Of a stretch of 64,000 nt of DNA, positions 25,908 through 34,802 are shown piece by piece. The position numbers were made by a program, and so were the translations under genes. Each line of letters begins with the position of its first letter. Within the stretch, counting starts at the first letter, position 1. The notes below the pieces were generated by a model. It ran no database searches and had not been told where the DNA came from. It worked only from the letters and a program-made list of their open reading frames with translations. The DNA comes from Pelomonas sp047654785 (GTDB lineage: Bacteria > Pseudomonadota > Gammaproteobacteria > Burkholderiales > Burkholderiaceae_C): contig NZ_JASGKQ010000003.1 in the NCBI RefSeq assembly GCF_047654785.1, positions 620,001 through 684,000 of the forward strand, written 5' to 3'.

Positions 25908-26797
25908 GGGGTCAGGAAGTCCCTCACGGCGGCGATCTGTTCCTTGTGGACCAGCGTGGGCGCATGGCCCACACCGGCGAATTCGACGAGGCGTGCGCGC
26001 GGGCCGCGCTGCGTCATCGCCTGCGCGGTTGCAGCGCTCAGCAGGTCGGACTCGGCGCCGCGCAGCAGCAGCGTGGGGCAGCGCAGCCCGTCGTAGGCGG
26101 CCCACAGCGCGGCCTCGCCCGCGGCGGCCAGCTCGGGCGTGACGGCCGCGAAGGGCAGGGCGATGGCCGGGTCGTAGCGCAGCCGCCATTCGCTGCCGTG
26201 CTCGCCGCGCGCCTCGGCGAACAGCGGCGCCGACAGCGACTGCCACTCGGCCTCGGTGTGCGGCCCGAAGCCCTCCGAGATGCTGCGCAGGTAGGCCGCG
26301 CCCTCGTCCAGCGACGCGAAGCGCGGCGCCTTGCCGACGTAGGCGCCGATGCGCTGCAGCGCCGCGTACTCGATGGCCGGGCCGACGTCGTTCAGCACCA
26401 GCCGGCGGACCGGGCCGGGCGCCCCGTCCGGCCCGCTCAGCGACGCCAGGCCGAGACCGATCAGGCCGCCCATGGACGTGCCCACCCAGTCCACCTGCGC
26501 CACGTCCAGCCGCGCCAGCAGCGTGACCATGTCGGCCACGTAGGCCGGCACCTGGTAGCCGGCGGGCTGGCGCAGCCAGTCGGAGCGGCCGCGGCCCGCC
26601 ACGTCGGGGCAGATGACGCGGTAGCGGTGCTGCATCGCGCGGGCCAGCGCGTCGAAGTCGCGCCCCTGGCGGGTCAGGCCGTGCACGCACAGCAGCACGG
26701 GCGCGTCGGTGCCGGGGCCCGGCCACTCCCAGTAGGCCATGCGGTGCAGGCCGGCGGCGTCCAGGCAGGTGACGAAATTCAAGCGCGGTTCGGTCAT
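25904..26797 (-). CDS. Alpha/beta hydrolase
   Basis: 297 residues. Typical order: oxyanion loop HGLTRQGRDF, nucleophile elbow GTSMGG (Ser about 110), an Asp after LLLRGAESD, and catalytic His in GVGHAPTL. The small substrate-binding cap lies between. Substrate unknown; esterase or lyase-type activity on a small ester is possible. It is the upstream partner of relA with a four-base overlap, which could tie its expression to the stringent response, but no functional link is known. It diverges from bdhA across 47 bases. Confidence 0.9.
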   Translation of the reverse strand: MTEPRLNFVTCLDAAGLHRMAYWEWPGPGTDAPVLLCVHGLTRQGRDFDALARAMQHRYRVICPDVAGRGRSDWLRQPAGYQVPAYVADMVTLLARLDVAQVDWVGTSMGGLIGLGLASLSGPDGAPGPVRRLVLNDVGPAIEYAALQRIGAYVGKAPRFASLDEGAAYLRSISEGFGPHTEAEWQSLSAPLFAEARGEHGSEWRLRYDPAIALPFAAVTPELAAAGEAALWAAYDGLRCPTLLLRGAESDLLSAATAQAMTQRGPRARLVEFAGVGHAPTLVHKEQIAAVRDFLTP

Positions 26798-26844
26798 GAT
26801 GGCGTCCTTCTGAAATTCATCGTAGCAACAGCAAGGACTCCTCC

Positions 26845-27615
26845 ATGTTGAAAGGCAAAACCGCCCTCGTCACCGGCTCCACCAGCGGCATCGGCCTGGG
26901 CGTCGCGCTGGCGCTGGCGCGCCAGGGCGCGAACATCATCCTGAACGGCTTCGGCGACGCCGAAGGCCCCCAGGCGGCCGTGGCCGCGCTGGGCGTGAAG
27001 GTGGGCTACCACGGCGCCGACATGAGCCAGGCCGGCGAGATCGCCGCGCTGGTGGCCTATGCGGACGCGGCGTTCGGCGGCATCGACGTGCTCGTCAACA
27101 ACGCCGGCATCCAGCACGTCGCGCCGGTGCAGGCCTTCCCGGCCGAGAAGTGGGACGCGATCATCGCCATCAACCTCTCGTCCGCCTTCCACACCACGCG
27201 GCTGGCGCTGCCCGGCATGCTCGCCCGGGGCTGGGGCCGCATCATCAACATCGCCTCGGCGCACGGCCTGGTCGCGTCGGCGCAGAAGTCGGCCTACGTC
27301 GCGGCCAAGCACGGGCTGGTGGGCTTCACGAAGAGCGTCGCGCTGGAGACGGCCACCTCGCCCGTCACCGTTAACGCGATCTGCCCGGGCTGGGTGCTGA
27401 CGCCGCTGGTGCAGAAGCAGGTGGACGCGCTGGCCGCGCGCGAGGGCGTGGACGACGCCGAGGCCAGGCGCCGCCTGCTGGCCGAGAAGCAGCCGTCGCT
27501 GCAGTTCACGACGCCGGAGGAGCTGGGCGCGCTGGCGGTGTTCCTGTGCTCGGAGGCCGCGCAGAACGTGCGCGGCCAGGCCTGGGCGGTGGACGGCGGC
27601 TGGACGGCGCAGTGA
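26845..27615 (+). CDS. bdhA: D-beta-hydroxybutyrate dehydrogenase
   Basis: 256 residues, SDR fold. The NAD-binding glycine motif is TGSTSGIG (10-17); NNAG (85-88), catalytic S138, Y151 and K155 (YVAAK) and N110 complete the tetrad. The C-terminal QKQVDALA and LLAEKQPSLQFTTPEELG are specific to 3-hydroxybutyrate dehydrogenases. It interconverts D-3-hydroxybutyrate and acetoacetate with NAD+, feeding breakdown of polyhydroxybutyrate. AAGGACTCC precedes the ATG. No other PHB genes are in the window. Confidence 0.94.
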   Translation: MLKGKTALVTGSTSGIGLGVALALARQGANIILNGFGDAEGPQAAVAALGVKVGYHGADMSQAGEIAALVAYADAAFGGIDVLVNNAGIQHVAPVQAFPAEKWDAIIAINLSSAFHTTRLALPGMLARGWGRIINIASAHGLVASAQKSAYVAAKHGLVGFTKSVALETATSPVTVNAICPGWVLTPLVQKQVDALAAREGVDDAEARRRLLAEKQPSLQFTTPEELGALAVFLCSEAAQNVRGQAWAVDGGWTAQ

Positions 27616-27652
27616 CGCGCATGGCCTCGGTGCCCTGGCGCGACGAAACGGA

Positions 27653-30454
27653 ATGAACGGGATGACGATGAACTTGCATGGATGGATGCCGGCCCGCCTG
27701 GGCGCGGCCTTGCTGGCGCTGGCGTTGGTGCAGGGCGCGGCCGCGCAGCCCGCGGCGGTGGCGAAGAAGCCGCGCGCCGAGCCCGCTGCGGTGGTGGCGC
27801 TGCCCGAGCGGGTGCGGGCGCTGGGCGGTATCGAGGAGTACCGCCTGGCCAACGGCCTGCAGCTGCTGCTGCTGCCGGACGCGACGCAGACCACCACCAC
27901 GGTCAACATCACCTACCGCGTCGGCAGCCGCCACGAGGCGCCGGGCGAGTACGGCATGGCCCATTTGCTGGAGCACCTGCTGTTCAAGGGCACGGCGCGG
28001 CACACCGACATCCCCGGCGCGATGGCGCAGCGCGGCGTGCGCTTCAACGGCACGACGACGGTGGACCGCACCAACTACTTCGCGTCCTTCAACGCCAACG
28101 CCGACACGCTGGCCTTCCTGATCGACCTGGAGGCCGACCGCATGGCCAACAGCCGGGTCGCCAAGGCGGACCTGGACACCGAGATGACGGTGGTGCGCAA
28201 CGAGTTCGAGCGCGGCGAGAACCAGCCGTTCGCGGTGCTGGCCCAGCGCGTCAGCGCGGCGGCGTTCGCCTGGCACCCCTACGGCCACGCGACCATCGGC
28301 CCGAAGAGCGACATCGAGAACGTGCCGATCGAGCGGCTGCAGGCCTTCTACCGCCGCCACTACCGGCCGGACAACGCGACGCTGCTGATCGCCGGCAGCT
28401 TCGACAAGCCGGCCACGCTGGCGCTGATCGCCCGGCACTTCGGCGCCGTGGCCCGGCCGGCCGAACCCATCCCGCAGCCCTACACGGTGGAGCCCGCGCA
28501 GGACGGCGAGCGCACGGTGGTCGTGCGCCGCGTGGGCGGCCAGCCCCTGCTGCTGGCCAGCTACCACGTGCCGGCCATCACCCACCCCGACACGCCGGCC
28601 ATCCTGGTCTACGGCCTGCTGATGAGCCTGCAGCCCAGCGGCCAGCTCTACAAGCAGCTGGTCGAAACCAAGCTCGCGGTGGCGGCCGGCATCTCGGGGT
28701 TGGGCGGCGTCGATCCCGGCACGACCAGCGCCTTCGCGGCGCTGCCGCCCGGCGCCGACGTGGCCCAGGCCGAGGCGCTGCTGCTGGACCTGGCCGAGGG
28801 CCGCGCGGCGCCGTCCTTCGACGAGAGCGAGCTGGCGCGGGTGCGCGAGCTCGCCGTCAACAGCTACCGCCAGCAGATGAAGAACCCCGAGGCGCTGATC
28901 CAGCAGATCTCCGGCCTCATCGCCGCGGGCGACTGGCGGCTGCTGTTCCAGCTGATGGAGGACATCCCCAAGGTCACGCTGGCCGACGTGGCGCGCGTGC
29001 GCGCCGCCTACTTCAAGCCGGCCAACCGTACGCTGGGGCGCTACCTGCCGGCCGGCAGCGTCGAGCGCGTGGAGATCCCGGCCGCGCCGCCGCTGGACCA
29101 GCGCCTGGCCGGGCTCAAGGGCCCGCCCCAGGTGGAGGAGGGCGAGCAGCTCGACCCGGTGCCGGCAGTGCTGGAGTCGCGCATGGTGCGCACCACGCTG
29201 CCCAGCGGCATCGCGCTGCACACGCTGCGCAAGCAGACCCGCGGCAACACCGTGGTGCTGCAGATGCAGCTGCGCTGGGGCGAGCGCGACGCGACCTTCG
29301 CGCGCCGCGGCACCGACCTGGTCGGCCAGCTGCTGGACGAGGGCAGCGCCGGCTACAGCCGCCAGCAGCTGCAGGACGTGCTCATCAAGCTGCGCGCCGG
29401 CTTCAGCGTCGCCAGCCGGGACCAGGGCGCCACCGTCTTCGTCAGCGCCGAGCGCGACACGTTGCTGCCCGCGCTGCGCGTGGTGGCCGACGCGCTGCGC
29501 CGCCCGGCCCTGCCGCAGGCGGCGTTCGACCGCCAGGTCAAGGCGGCCCTGGCCGCCCTCGAGGCTTCGCGCCAGGAGCCGGGCGTGCTGCGCCAGGAGG
29601 CCACGCGCGCCCACTACAACCGGGCCCGCGGCGTGAGCCTTGGCCACCCGGACTACGTGATGGGCGTGGACGAGCGCATCGCCAGCCTGAAGGCGACGAC
29701 GCTGGACGACGTGCAGCGCTTCCACGCCGACTACTGGAGCGCCAACGAGGCCCAGGTCAGCGTCGTCGGCGCGCTGCCGCCGGGCCTGGACGCCGAGCTC
29801 GACCGGCTCTTCGGCGACTGGAAGAAGCCCGCCGCGCCGCGGTTCGTGCGCCACCTGCCCCGGCACGTGGCGATCCCGCCGGCGCGCTTCGACGCGATCG
29901 CGCGCGACAAGGCCAACGCCATCGTGCGGCTGCACCAGGCGCTGCCGCTGAACAGCGAGGACGCGGACTACCCCGCGCTGGAGCTGGCCGTGCACATCTT
30001 CGGCGGCGGCGGGCTGGAGAGCCGGCTGGCCGAGCGCGTGCGGCAGAAGGAGGGCCTCACCTACGGCATCGGCGCCTCGCTGAGCGCCGGCTTCTGGGGC
30101 GACGCCGGCAGCTTCGCGATCCAGGCCAGCTATGCGCCGGACCGGCGCGAGCGCGTCATCGCGGTGATCCAGGAGGAGATCGCGCGCATGGGCCGCGACG
30201 GCGTGACGGCGGCCGAGCTGGCGCGCGCGAAGCAGGACATCCTCGAAGGCCGCCGGCAGGCCCGGGCCGACCCCGCCGCGCTGGCCGGCGGCCTGGCCAG
30301 CCTGGCCGAACGCGGCCAGACCTGGGCCGCCGCCCAGGCCCGCGACGACGCGCTGGCCGCCGTCACCGCCGCGCAGGCTCTGGCCGCCTGGCGCAGGCAC
30401 ATCCGTGCCGAGGGCTTCATCATCTCGACGGCGGGGGACTTCAAGACTCCGTAG
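27653..30454 (+). CDS. M16 family metallopeptidase, two-domain, exported
   Basis: 933 residues. A signal peptide runs to about residue 31 (ALVQGAAAQ). The inverted zinc motif HxxEH appears as H104-L-L-E107-H108, with the downstream Glu in DTEMTVVRNEFERGEN about 75 residues on. A second M16 half (from about residue 505) lacks the zinc motif but has the closing FGGGGLESRLAERVRQKEGLTYG. This layout fits pitrilysin-like periplasmic zinc peptidases of about 900-950 residues. Substrates are unknown. Start at 27653; two further in-frame ATGs at 27662 and 27668 are possible. Confidence 0.92.
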   Translation: MNGMTMNLHGWMPARLGAALLALALVQGAAAQPAAVAKKPRAEPAAVVALPERVRALGGIEEYRLANGLQLLLLPDATQTTTTVNITYRVGSRHEAPGEYGMAHLLEHLLFKGTARHTDIPGAMAQRGVRFNGTTTVDRTNYFASFNANADTLAFLIDLEADRMANSRVAKADLDTEMTVVRNEFERGENQPFAVLAQRVSAAAFAWHPYGHATIGPKSDIENVPIERLQAFYRRHYRPDNATLLIAGSFDKPATLALIARHFGAVARPAEPIPQPYTVEPAQDGERTVVVRRVGGQPLLLASYHVPAITHPDTPAILVYGLLMSLQPSGQLYKQLVETKLAVAAGISGLGGVDPGTTSAFAALPPGADVAQAEALLLDLAEGRAAPSFDESELARVRELAVNSYRQQMKNPEALIQQISGLIAAGDWRLLFQLMEDIPKVTLADVARVRAAYFKPANRTLGRYLPAGSVERVEIPAAPPLDQRLAGLKGPPQVEEGEQLDPVPAVLESRMVRTTLPSGIALHTLRKQTRGNTVVLQMQLRWGERDATFARRGTDLVGQLLDEGSAGYSRQQLQDVLIKLRAGFSVASRDQGATVFVSAERDTLLPALRVVADALRRPALPQAAFDRQVKAALAALEASRQEPGVLRQEATRAHYNRARGVSLGHPDYVMGVDERIASLKATTLDDVQRFHADYWSANEAQVSVVGALPPGLDAELDRLFGDWKKPAAPRFVRHLPRHVAIPPARFDAIARDKANAIVRLHQALPLNSEDADYPALELAVHIFGGGGLESRLAERVRQKEGLTYGIGASLSAGFWGDAGSFAIQASYAPDRRERVIAVIQEEIARMGRDGVTAAELARAKQDILEGRRQARADPAALAGGLASLAERGQTWAAAQARDDALAAVTAAQALAAWRRHIRAEGFIISTAGDFKTP

Positions 30455-30484
30455 AGTCGGCATCCCGATGCCGAGGAGACCGCG

Positions 30485-30907
30485 ATGAAGATCGATCCCT
30501 ACCTGTTCTTTGACGGCCGCTGCGAGGAGGCCATCGAGTTCTACAAGCGGGCGCTGGGCGCCCGGGTGGAATTCATGATGCGCAACTCCGAGAGCCCGGA
30601 GCCGCTGCCCGAGGGCAGGCTGCCGCCGGGTTCGGAGCACAAGATCATGCATGCCTCGCTGCACATCGGCGGCGCGCTGGTCATGATGTCCGACGGCATG
30701 TGCAGCGGCGAGGGCGGCTTCCGGGGCTTCTCGCTGTCGCTGGACTGCGCCGACGCCGACACCGCCCGCGAGGCCTTCGCCGCGCTGGCCGACGGCGGCC
30801 GCGTGGCCACGCCGCTGGGCCGGACCTTCTGGGCGCCGCTGTTCGGCATGGTCACCGACCGCTTCGGCGTGAACTGGATGGTGAGCGTGTCGGACGACGC
30901 GAAGTGA
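30485..30907 (+). CDS. VOC superfamily protein, PhnB-like
   Basis: 140 residues. The N-terminus MKIDPYLFFDGRCEEAIEFY and the closing FWAPLFGMVTDRFGVNWMVS are diagnostic of the PhnB/YjdN group of the glyoxalase-bleomycin resistance fold. These proteins often lack a known reaction and are sometimes misnamed demethylubiquinone methyltransferase. It has an AGGAGA ribosome binding site and is preceded by a small CGGCAT-CCCG-ATGCCG hairpin at 30458-30473. Its stop overlaps the next start by one base (TGATG). Confidence 0.9.
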   Translation: MKIDPYLFFDGRCEEAIEFYKRALGARVEFMMRNSESPEPLPEGRLPPGSEHKIMHASLHIGGALVMMSDGMCSGEGGFRGFSLSLDCADADTAREAFAALADGGRVATPLGRTFWAPLFGMVTDRFGVNWMVSVSDDAK

Positions 30908-31440
30908 TGGCGGCCGCCGCCGCGCTGCCCCCGCACCTGCGGGCCGACTGCTCGGCCTGCGCGGCGCTGTGCTGCGTGATCCCGCCGTTCGACGCCTGCC
31001 AGGGCTTCGGCTTCGACAAGCCGGCCGAGACGCCCTGCCGCCACCTCGGCGCCGACCACCGCTGCGGCATCCACCGCGAGCTGGCCGCGCGGGGCTTCGA
31101 GGGCTGCGCGGCCTTCGACTGCCTGGGCGCCGGCCAGCGGCTGACGGCCCAGGCTGCCGAGCGCTTCGGCAACGCCGACTGGCGCGGGCGGCCCGAGGTG
31201 GCGCGCTGGCTGTTCGCCGCCTACCCGCGGGTGCGCCAGGCCCAGGAATGGCTGGCGCGCCTGCACCTGGCCGCGGCCGTGACCGGCCGGCCCGCGCTGC
31301 GGGCGCTGGCCGGCGAACTGGCGGCCGAGGCCCCGCGCTGGCCGGACTGGAGCGCGGCCGAGCGGGCCGGCTGGCAGGGCCGCGTGCAGGCGGCGCTGGC
31401 GCCGCTGGCACAAAATCCGGCCTCGACTTCCAGGAACTGA
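30907..31440 (+). CDS. Cysteine-rich protein (YkgJ-like/pentapeptide-protein N-terminal type)
   Basis: 177 residues. The first 60 carry a Cys cluster: CSACAALCCV, then CQGFGFDK, CRHL, CGIH and CAAFDC. The same arrangement heads a group of pentapeptide-repeat proteins that I recall from actinobacteria (DCSRCAALCC...DKPAGTPC). Here no pentapeptide repeats follow, only a helical, Ala-rich tail. The Cys set could hold zinc or an Fe-S cluster. Function unknown. It is translationally coupled to the VOC gene (TGATG), implying a shared role. Confidence 0.75.
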   Translation: MAAAAALPPHLRADCSACAALCCVIPPFDACQGFGFDKPAETPCRHLGADHRCGIHRELAARGFEGCAAFDCLGAGQRLTAQAAERFGNADWRGRPEVARWLFAAYPRVRQAQEWLARLHLAAAVTGRPALRALAGELAAEAPRWPDWSAAERAGWQGRVQAALAPLAQNPASTSRN

Positions 31441-31562
31441 TGCGATGTATGGATTGATGGGCAGTCTGAAGGCTGCCGGAGGCCGCTGCGCCGAACCGAG
31501 ACGCCTGCTGCCGGCCGTCAAGGCCTTGCTCGCGCAGGCCATGCCGCTGACCGCGGCCTTCG

Positions 31563-32120
31563 GTGAGCGCCGCGAGACCCGACCCGTGGGCGGCCATGCT
31601 CTCTGATTTCGTCGAGCCCAAGTGGCAGCGGCCGCGCGGCGTGCGCCCCGTGCATGTGGTGGCCGTGCTGTGCGCGCTGGCGGCGGCCGGGAGCGTGCTG
31701 GGCCTGTTCAACGAGTTCGGCGTCCTGCCCACCGACACCCGCGGGGAGCGGCAACTGGTGGCGACCGTGGACCTGCGCCTGGGCACGCCCGCGCTGGCCG
31801 CCGAGCGGGGCGCGGCCCAGGCGCGGTTCGACGTGGCGGCCGGCGAACTGAAGCTGCAGACCGTGGGCCCCAAGCCGTCCCGGGCCGAGAAGGCGCGGGC
31901 CGAGCGCATGACGCAGCGCTACGGCGTCGCGTGGGTCCGGCGGAGCGAGGAGGTCACGCCGCTGGCGTCGGCCTATGCGGAGGCCTACAACCGCGTGATG
32001 CATGCCGAGATCGAGCGCCGCCATGGCAAGGCGGTGGCGGACGGGCTGCTGGGCTTCGAGGCGGCGGCCCGGCCGCACGGCGGCGGCGCCGCGGCCGCTG
32101 GGGGTCAGGCCATGCCCTGA
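31563..32120 (+). CDS. Hypothetical protein with one membrane segment
   Basis: 185 residues if GTG 31563 is used, 174 from ATG 31596; neither has a strong ribosome binding site. A single hydrophobic stretch (VHVVAVLCALAAAGSVLGLF) lies near the N-terminus, followed by a charged soluble part with Ala/Arg-rich helices. I do not recognise a family. A shape of one anchor plus a periplasmic tail resembles TonB-like or DUF4124-like helper proteins, but no motif supports that. Its last 16 bases overlap the end of prlC tail-to-tail. Codon use matches the neighbours, so it is likely real. Confidence 0.5.
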   Translation: MSAARPDPWAAMLSDFVEPKWQRPRGVRPVHVVAVLCALAAAGSVLGLFNEFGVLPTDTRGERQLVATVDLRLGTPALAAERGAAQARFDVAAGELKLQTVGPKPSRAEKARAERMTQRYGVAWVRRSEEVTPLASAYAEAYNRVMHAEIERRHGKAVADGLLGFEAAARPHGGGAAAAGGQAMP

Positions 32121-34105
32121 TGGCGCAGCAGCGCGTCGATCTTCGGCTCGCGGCCGCGGAAGGCCTTGAAGTTGTCGATCGCGTCGCGCGCGCCGCCCTG
32201 CTCCAGCACCTCGTGCAGGAAGCGCCGGCCCGTGGCGGCGTTGAACACGCCTTCCTCCTCGAAGGCGCTCCAGGCGTCGGCGCTCAGCAGCTCGGCCCAC
32301 TTGTAGCTGTAGTAGCCGGCCGCATAGCCGCCCGCGAAGATGTGCGAGAAGCTGTGCTGGAAGCGGTTGAACGCGGGCGGGATCAGCACGGCGACCTCGG
32401 CGCGCACGGCGTCCAGCAACTGCTGCACGTCGGCCTCGGCGCCCGGCTCGCCGTGCAGCCGCATGTCGAACAGCGCGAATTCGATCTGGCGCAGCGTCTG
32501 CAGCCCGCTCTGGAAGTTCTTGGCCGCCGTCATCTTGTCGAACAACGCGCGCGGCAGCGGCGCGCCGGTGTCGACGTGGCCGCTCAGCTGCTGCAGCACC
32601 TCCCACTCCCAGCAGAAGTTCTCCATGAACTGGCTGGGCAGCTCGACCGCGTCCCACTCGACGCCGGAGATGCCGGACACGCCCAGGTCGTCCACCTGCG
32701 TCAGCATGTGGTGCAGGCCGTGGCCGAACTCGTGGAAGAGCGTGATGACGTCGTCGTGCGTCAGCAGCGCCGGCTTGTCGCCCACCGGGCTGGCGAAGTT
32801 GCACACCAGTTGCGCGACCGGCAGTTGCTGCTCGCCCGAGGGCTTGAGCCAGCGGCTGCGCACGTCGTCCATCCAGGCGCCGGGGCGCTTGCCGGGGCGG
32901 GCGTAGAGGTCGAGGTAGAAGCTGGCGATGGGCCGGCCGCTGCGGCGCAGCTCGTAGAACTTGACGCTGTCGTTCCACACCGAGGCGGCGGCCTCGGCGA
33001 CCTGCACGTCGAACAGCCGCTCGATGATGCCGAACAGCCCGGCGACGACCTTGGGCGCGGTGAAGTACTGCTTGACCTCCTGGTCGCTGAAGGCGTAGCG
33101 GGCTTCCTTGAGCTTTTCGCTCCAGTACGACACGTCCCAGCTTTCCAGCGGCTGGCCCGCCGCGAACTCGCGCAGCTCGGCCAGGTCCCTCTCGGCGAAG
33201 GGCCGCGCGCGCTGGGCGAGGTTGCGCAGGAAGGCGGCCACCTCGGCCGGCGACGAGGCCATCTTGGGCGCCAGCGACACCTCGGCGAAGCTGGCATAGC
33301 CGAGCAGCCGCGCCTCCTCCTGCCGCAGCGCAACGATCTCGCGCATCGCGGCGGTGTTGTCCCACTCGGGCCTGCTTCCCGATGCCATGACGTCGCTGGC
33401 GCGGGTCACGTAGGCGCGGTAGAGCTTTTCGCGCAGGTCGCGGTTCTCGGCGTACTGCATGACGGGCAGGTAGACCGGGAAATGCAGCGTCAGCTTGTGG
33501 CCGCCGTCGTCGAGCCGGGTCGCGTCGAGCACGTCCTGCGGCACGCCGGCCAGCTCGTCAGCGGTGGCGACGTGGCTCCAGCCGTCCGTCGCGTCGAGCA
33601 CGTGCTCGCTGAACTGCTGCTGCAGCTCGGCGCTGCGCTCCTGGATCGCGGCGTAGCGCTCGCGCGCCTCGCCCTGCAGCTCGGCGCCGGACAGCACGAA
33701 GTCGCGGATCGCATGCTTCAGCAGCTGCCGGCGCGGCGCGCTCAAGGCCGCGCCCTGCGCCGCCATGACGGCCTTGTATTTGGCGAACAGCGCCTCGTTC
33801 GCGCCCATCGCGGTGCTGAACTCGGTGACGGCCGGCAGCATCGCGTTGTAGGCCTCGCGCAGTGCGGGCGTGTCGGCCACGGCGTTCAGGTGGCCGACGG
33901 CGCCCCAGGCCGCGCCCAGGCGCTCGGTGGCGGTGTCGAGCAGGCGCGACAGCGTGTCGTAGTCGGCCGGCGTCTCGGGCTTGACGGCCTCGTCGAGCGC
34001 GGCCTGCGCGGCGGCCAGCAGCTCGGTGATGGCGGGCTGCACGTGTTCCGGGCAGATGGCCGCGAAGTCGGGCAGGGCGGCGGTGGAGAGCAGGGGGTTG
34101 GTCAT
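32105..34105 (-). CDS. prlC: Oligopeptidase A (M3 family)
   Basis: 666 residues, close to E. coli PrlC (680). The zinc site is HEFGH in LFHEFGHGLHHMLTQ at about 455-465, with the third ligand Glu in GVEWDAVELPSQFMEN. The N-terminus MTNPLLS matches PrlC. This cytoplasmic peptidase degrades oligopeptides, including cleaved signal peptides. No signal peptide is present. It is followed upstream by a toxin-antitoxin pair and folD on the same strand; in related genomes folD and prlC are often neighbours, so the toxin-antitoxin pair is probably an insertion between them. Confidence 0.95.
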   Translation of the reverse strand: MTNPLLSTAALPDFAAICPEHVQPAITELLAAAQAALDEAVKPETPADYDTLSRLLDTATERLGAAWGAVGHLNAVADTPALREAYNAMLPAVTEFSTAMGANEALFAKYKAVMAAQGAALSAPRRQLLKHAIRDFVLSGAELQGEARERYAAIQERSAELQQQFSEHVLDATDGWSHVATADELAGVPQDVLDATRLDDGGHKLTLHFPVYLPVMQYAENRDLREKLYRAYVTRASDVMASGSRPEWDNTAAMREIVALRQEEARLLGYASFAEVSLAPKMASSPAEVAAFLRNLAQRARPFAERDLAELREFAAGQPLESWDVSYWSEKLKEARYAFSDQEVKQYFTAPKVVAGLFGIIERLFDVQVAEAAASVWNDSVKFYELRRSGRPIASFYLDLYARPGKRPGAWMDDVRSRWLKPSGEQQLPVAQLVCNFASPVGDKPALLTHDDVITLFHEFGHGLHHMLTQVDDLGVSGISGVEWDAVELPSQFMENFCWEWEVLQQLSGHVDTGAPLPRALFDKMTAAKNFQSGLQTLRQIEFALFDMRLHGEPGAEADVQQLLDAVRAEVAVLIPPAFNRFQHSFSHIFAGGYAAGYYSYKWAELLSADAWSAFEEEGVFNAATGRRFLHEVLEQGGARDAIDNFKAFRGREPKIDALLRHQGMA

Positions 34106-34116
34106 GGGGCGGGTAT

Positions 34117-34461
34117 TCAGAGTCCGAAGCTCAATGGGCGCTCGTGTTTCAGCGCCAGCAGGAAGACGCGATTTTCGTCGTGTGCGTAGAGCAGCACATG
34201 GGGCTTGAGGACGAGTTCGCGCAGCTCGGGCAGGCCCAGCGCCGCGGCCTGCGCCCGCGCGCGTTCGGCCAGCGCGCGGCCCTGGGCGGACTGGGCTTGC
34301 AGAAAGCGCGCCGGGCGCCCCGCGGCCGGGTTCCAGCGCAGCAGTTCGCGGGCCTCGCGCAGTTGCGCGAGCAGCCGGGCGTGGCGCGCCTCGGCGCTGG
34401 CGCGCAGGTCGCGGGCGAAGGACTGCGCTGCCTGCAGGCGGGCGTTGGCCGGCAGCGGCAT
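34117..34461 (-). CDS. RelE/ParE-type toxin-like protein
   Basis: 114 residues. The C-terminal part (LPELRELVLKPHVLLYAHDENRVFLLALKHERPLSFGL) matches the RelE/ParE fold, in which a central strand carries a basic residue and the protein ends in a short strand. The N-terminus is helical. The expected activity is mRNA cleavage at the ribosome or gyrase inhibition. It begins 6 bases after the Phd/YefM-like antitoxin. The assignment rests on fold pattern and context. Confidence 0.72.
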   Translation of the reverse strand: MPLPANARLQAAQSFARDLRASAEARHARLLAQLREARELLRWNPAAGRPARFLQAQSAQGRALAERARAQAAALGLPELRELVLKPHVLLYAHDENRVFLLALKHERPLSFGL

Positions 34462-34467
34462 CGGCGG

Positions 34468-34746
34468 TCAGCCCAGCGCGGCGTCGAGCGCGGCCTCGTC
34501 CAGCACGCGGCCGGCCGCGATGTCGGCCAGCCCTTCCAGCGCCGCCTGGCCGAGGAGGAGGTGGCCGTGCTCGGCTTCGAGCGCGTGGTAGTAGTCCAGC
34601 TTGCGGGCATCGACCAGGGCCACGTAGCTGCTGCCGTTCTTGGTCAGCAGCTTTTCATGGCCGCCGGTGACCACGTCCTCGGCCAGTTCGGTCAACCGGG
34701 CTCGGGCATCGCTGATGGGTACGACGTCACTGCTGCGCAAACCCAT
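34468..34746 (-). CDS. Phd/YefM-family antitoxin
   Basis: 92 residues. The N-terminus VVPISDARARLTELAEDVVTGGHEKLLTKNGSSYVALVDA is the Phd/YefM DNA-binding dimer fold, with the signature around PISDARARL and the strand YVALVD. The C-terminal tail (LEGLADIAAGRVLDEAALDAALG) would bind the toxin. Probable autoregulator of this two-gene operon. A TAACAGGAGT sequence lies just before its start. Confidence 0.82.
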   Translation of the reverse strand: MGLRSSDVVPISDARARLTELAEDVVTGGHEKLLTKNGSSYVALVDARKLDYYHALEAEHGHLLLGQAALEGLADIAAGRVLDEAALDAALG

Positions 34747-34802
34747 GACAACTCCTGTTAATGAATTTGTTGCGGGATCGTGCAACGCCTGGCAGGGTCG
34801 AG

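Noticed and set aside
31445..31606. 53-codon ORF starting MYGLMGSLKAAGG
   Set aside because: The start recalls antibiotic-biosynthesis monooxygenases, but the rest does not match and it overlaps the next frame. Too short and weak to call; at most a gene scrap.
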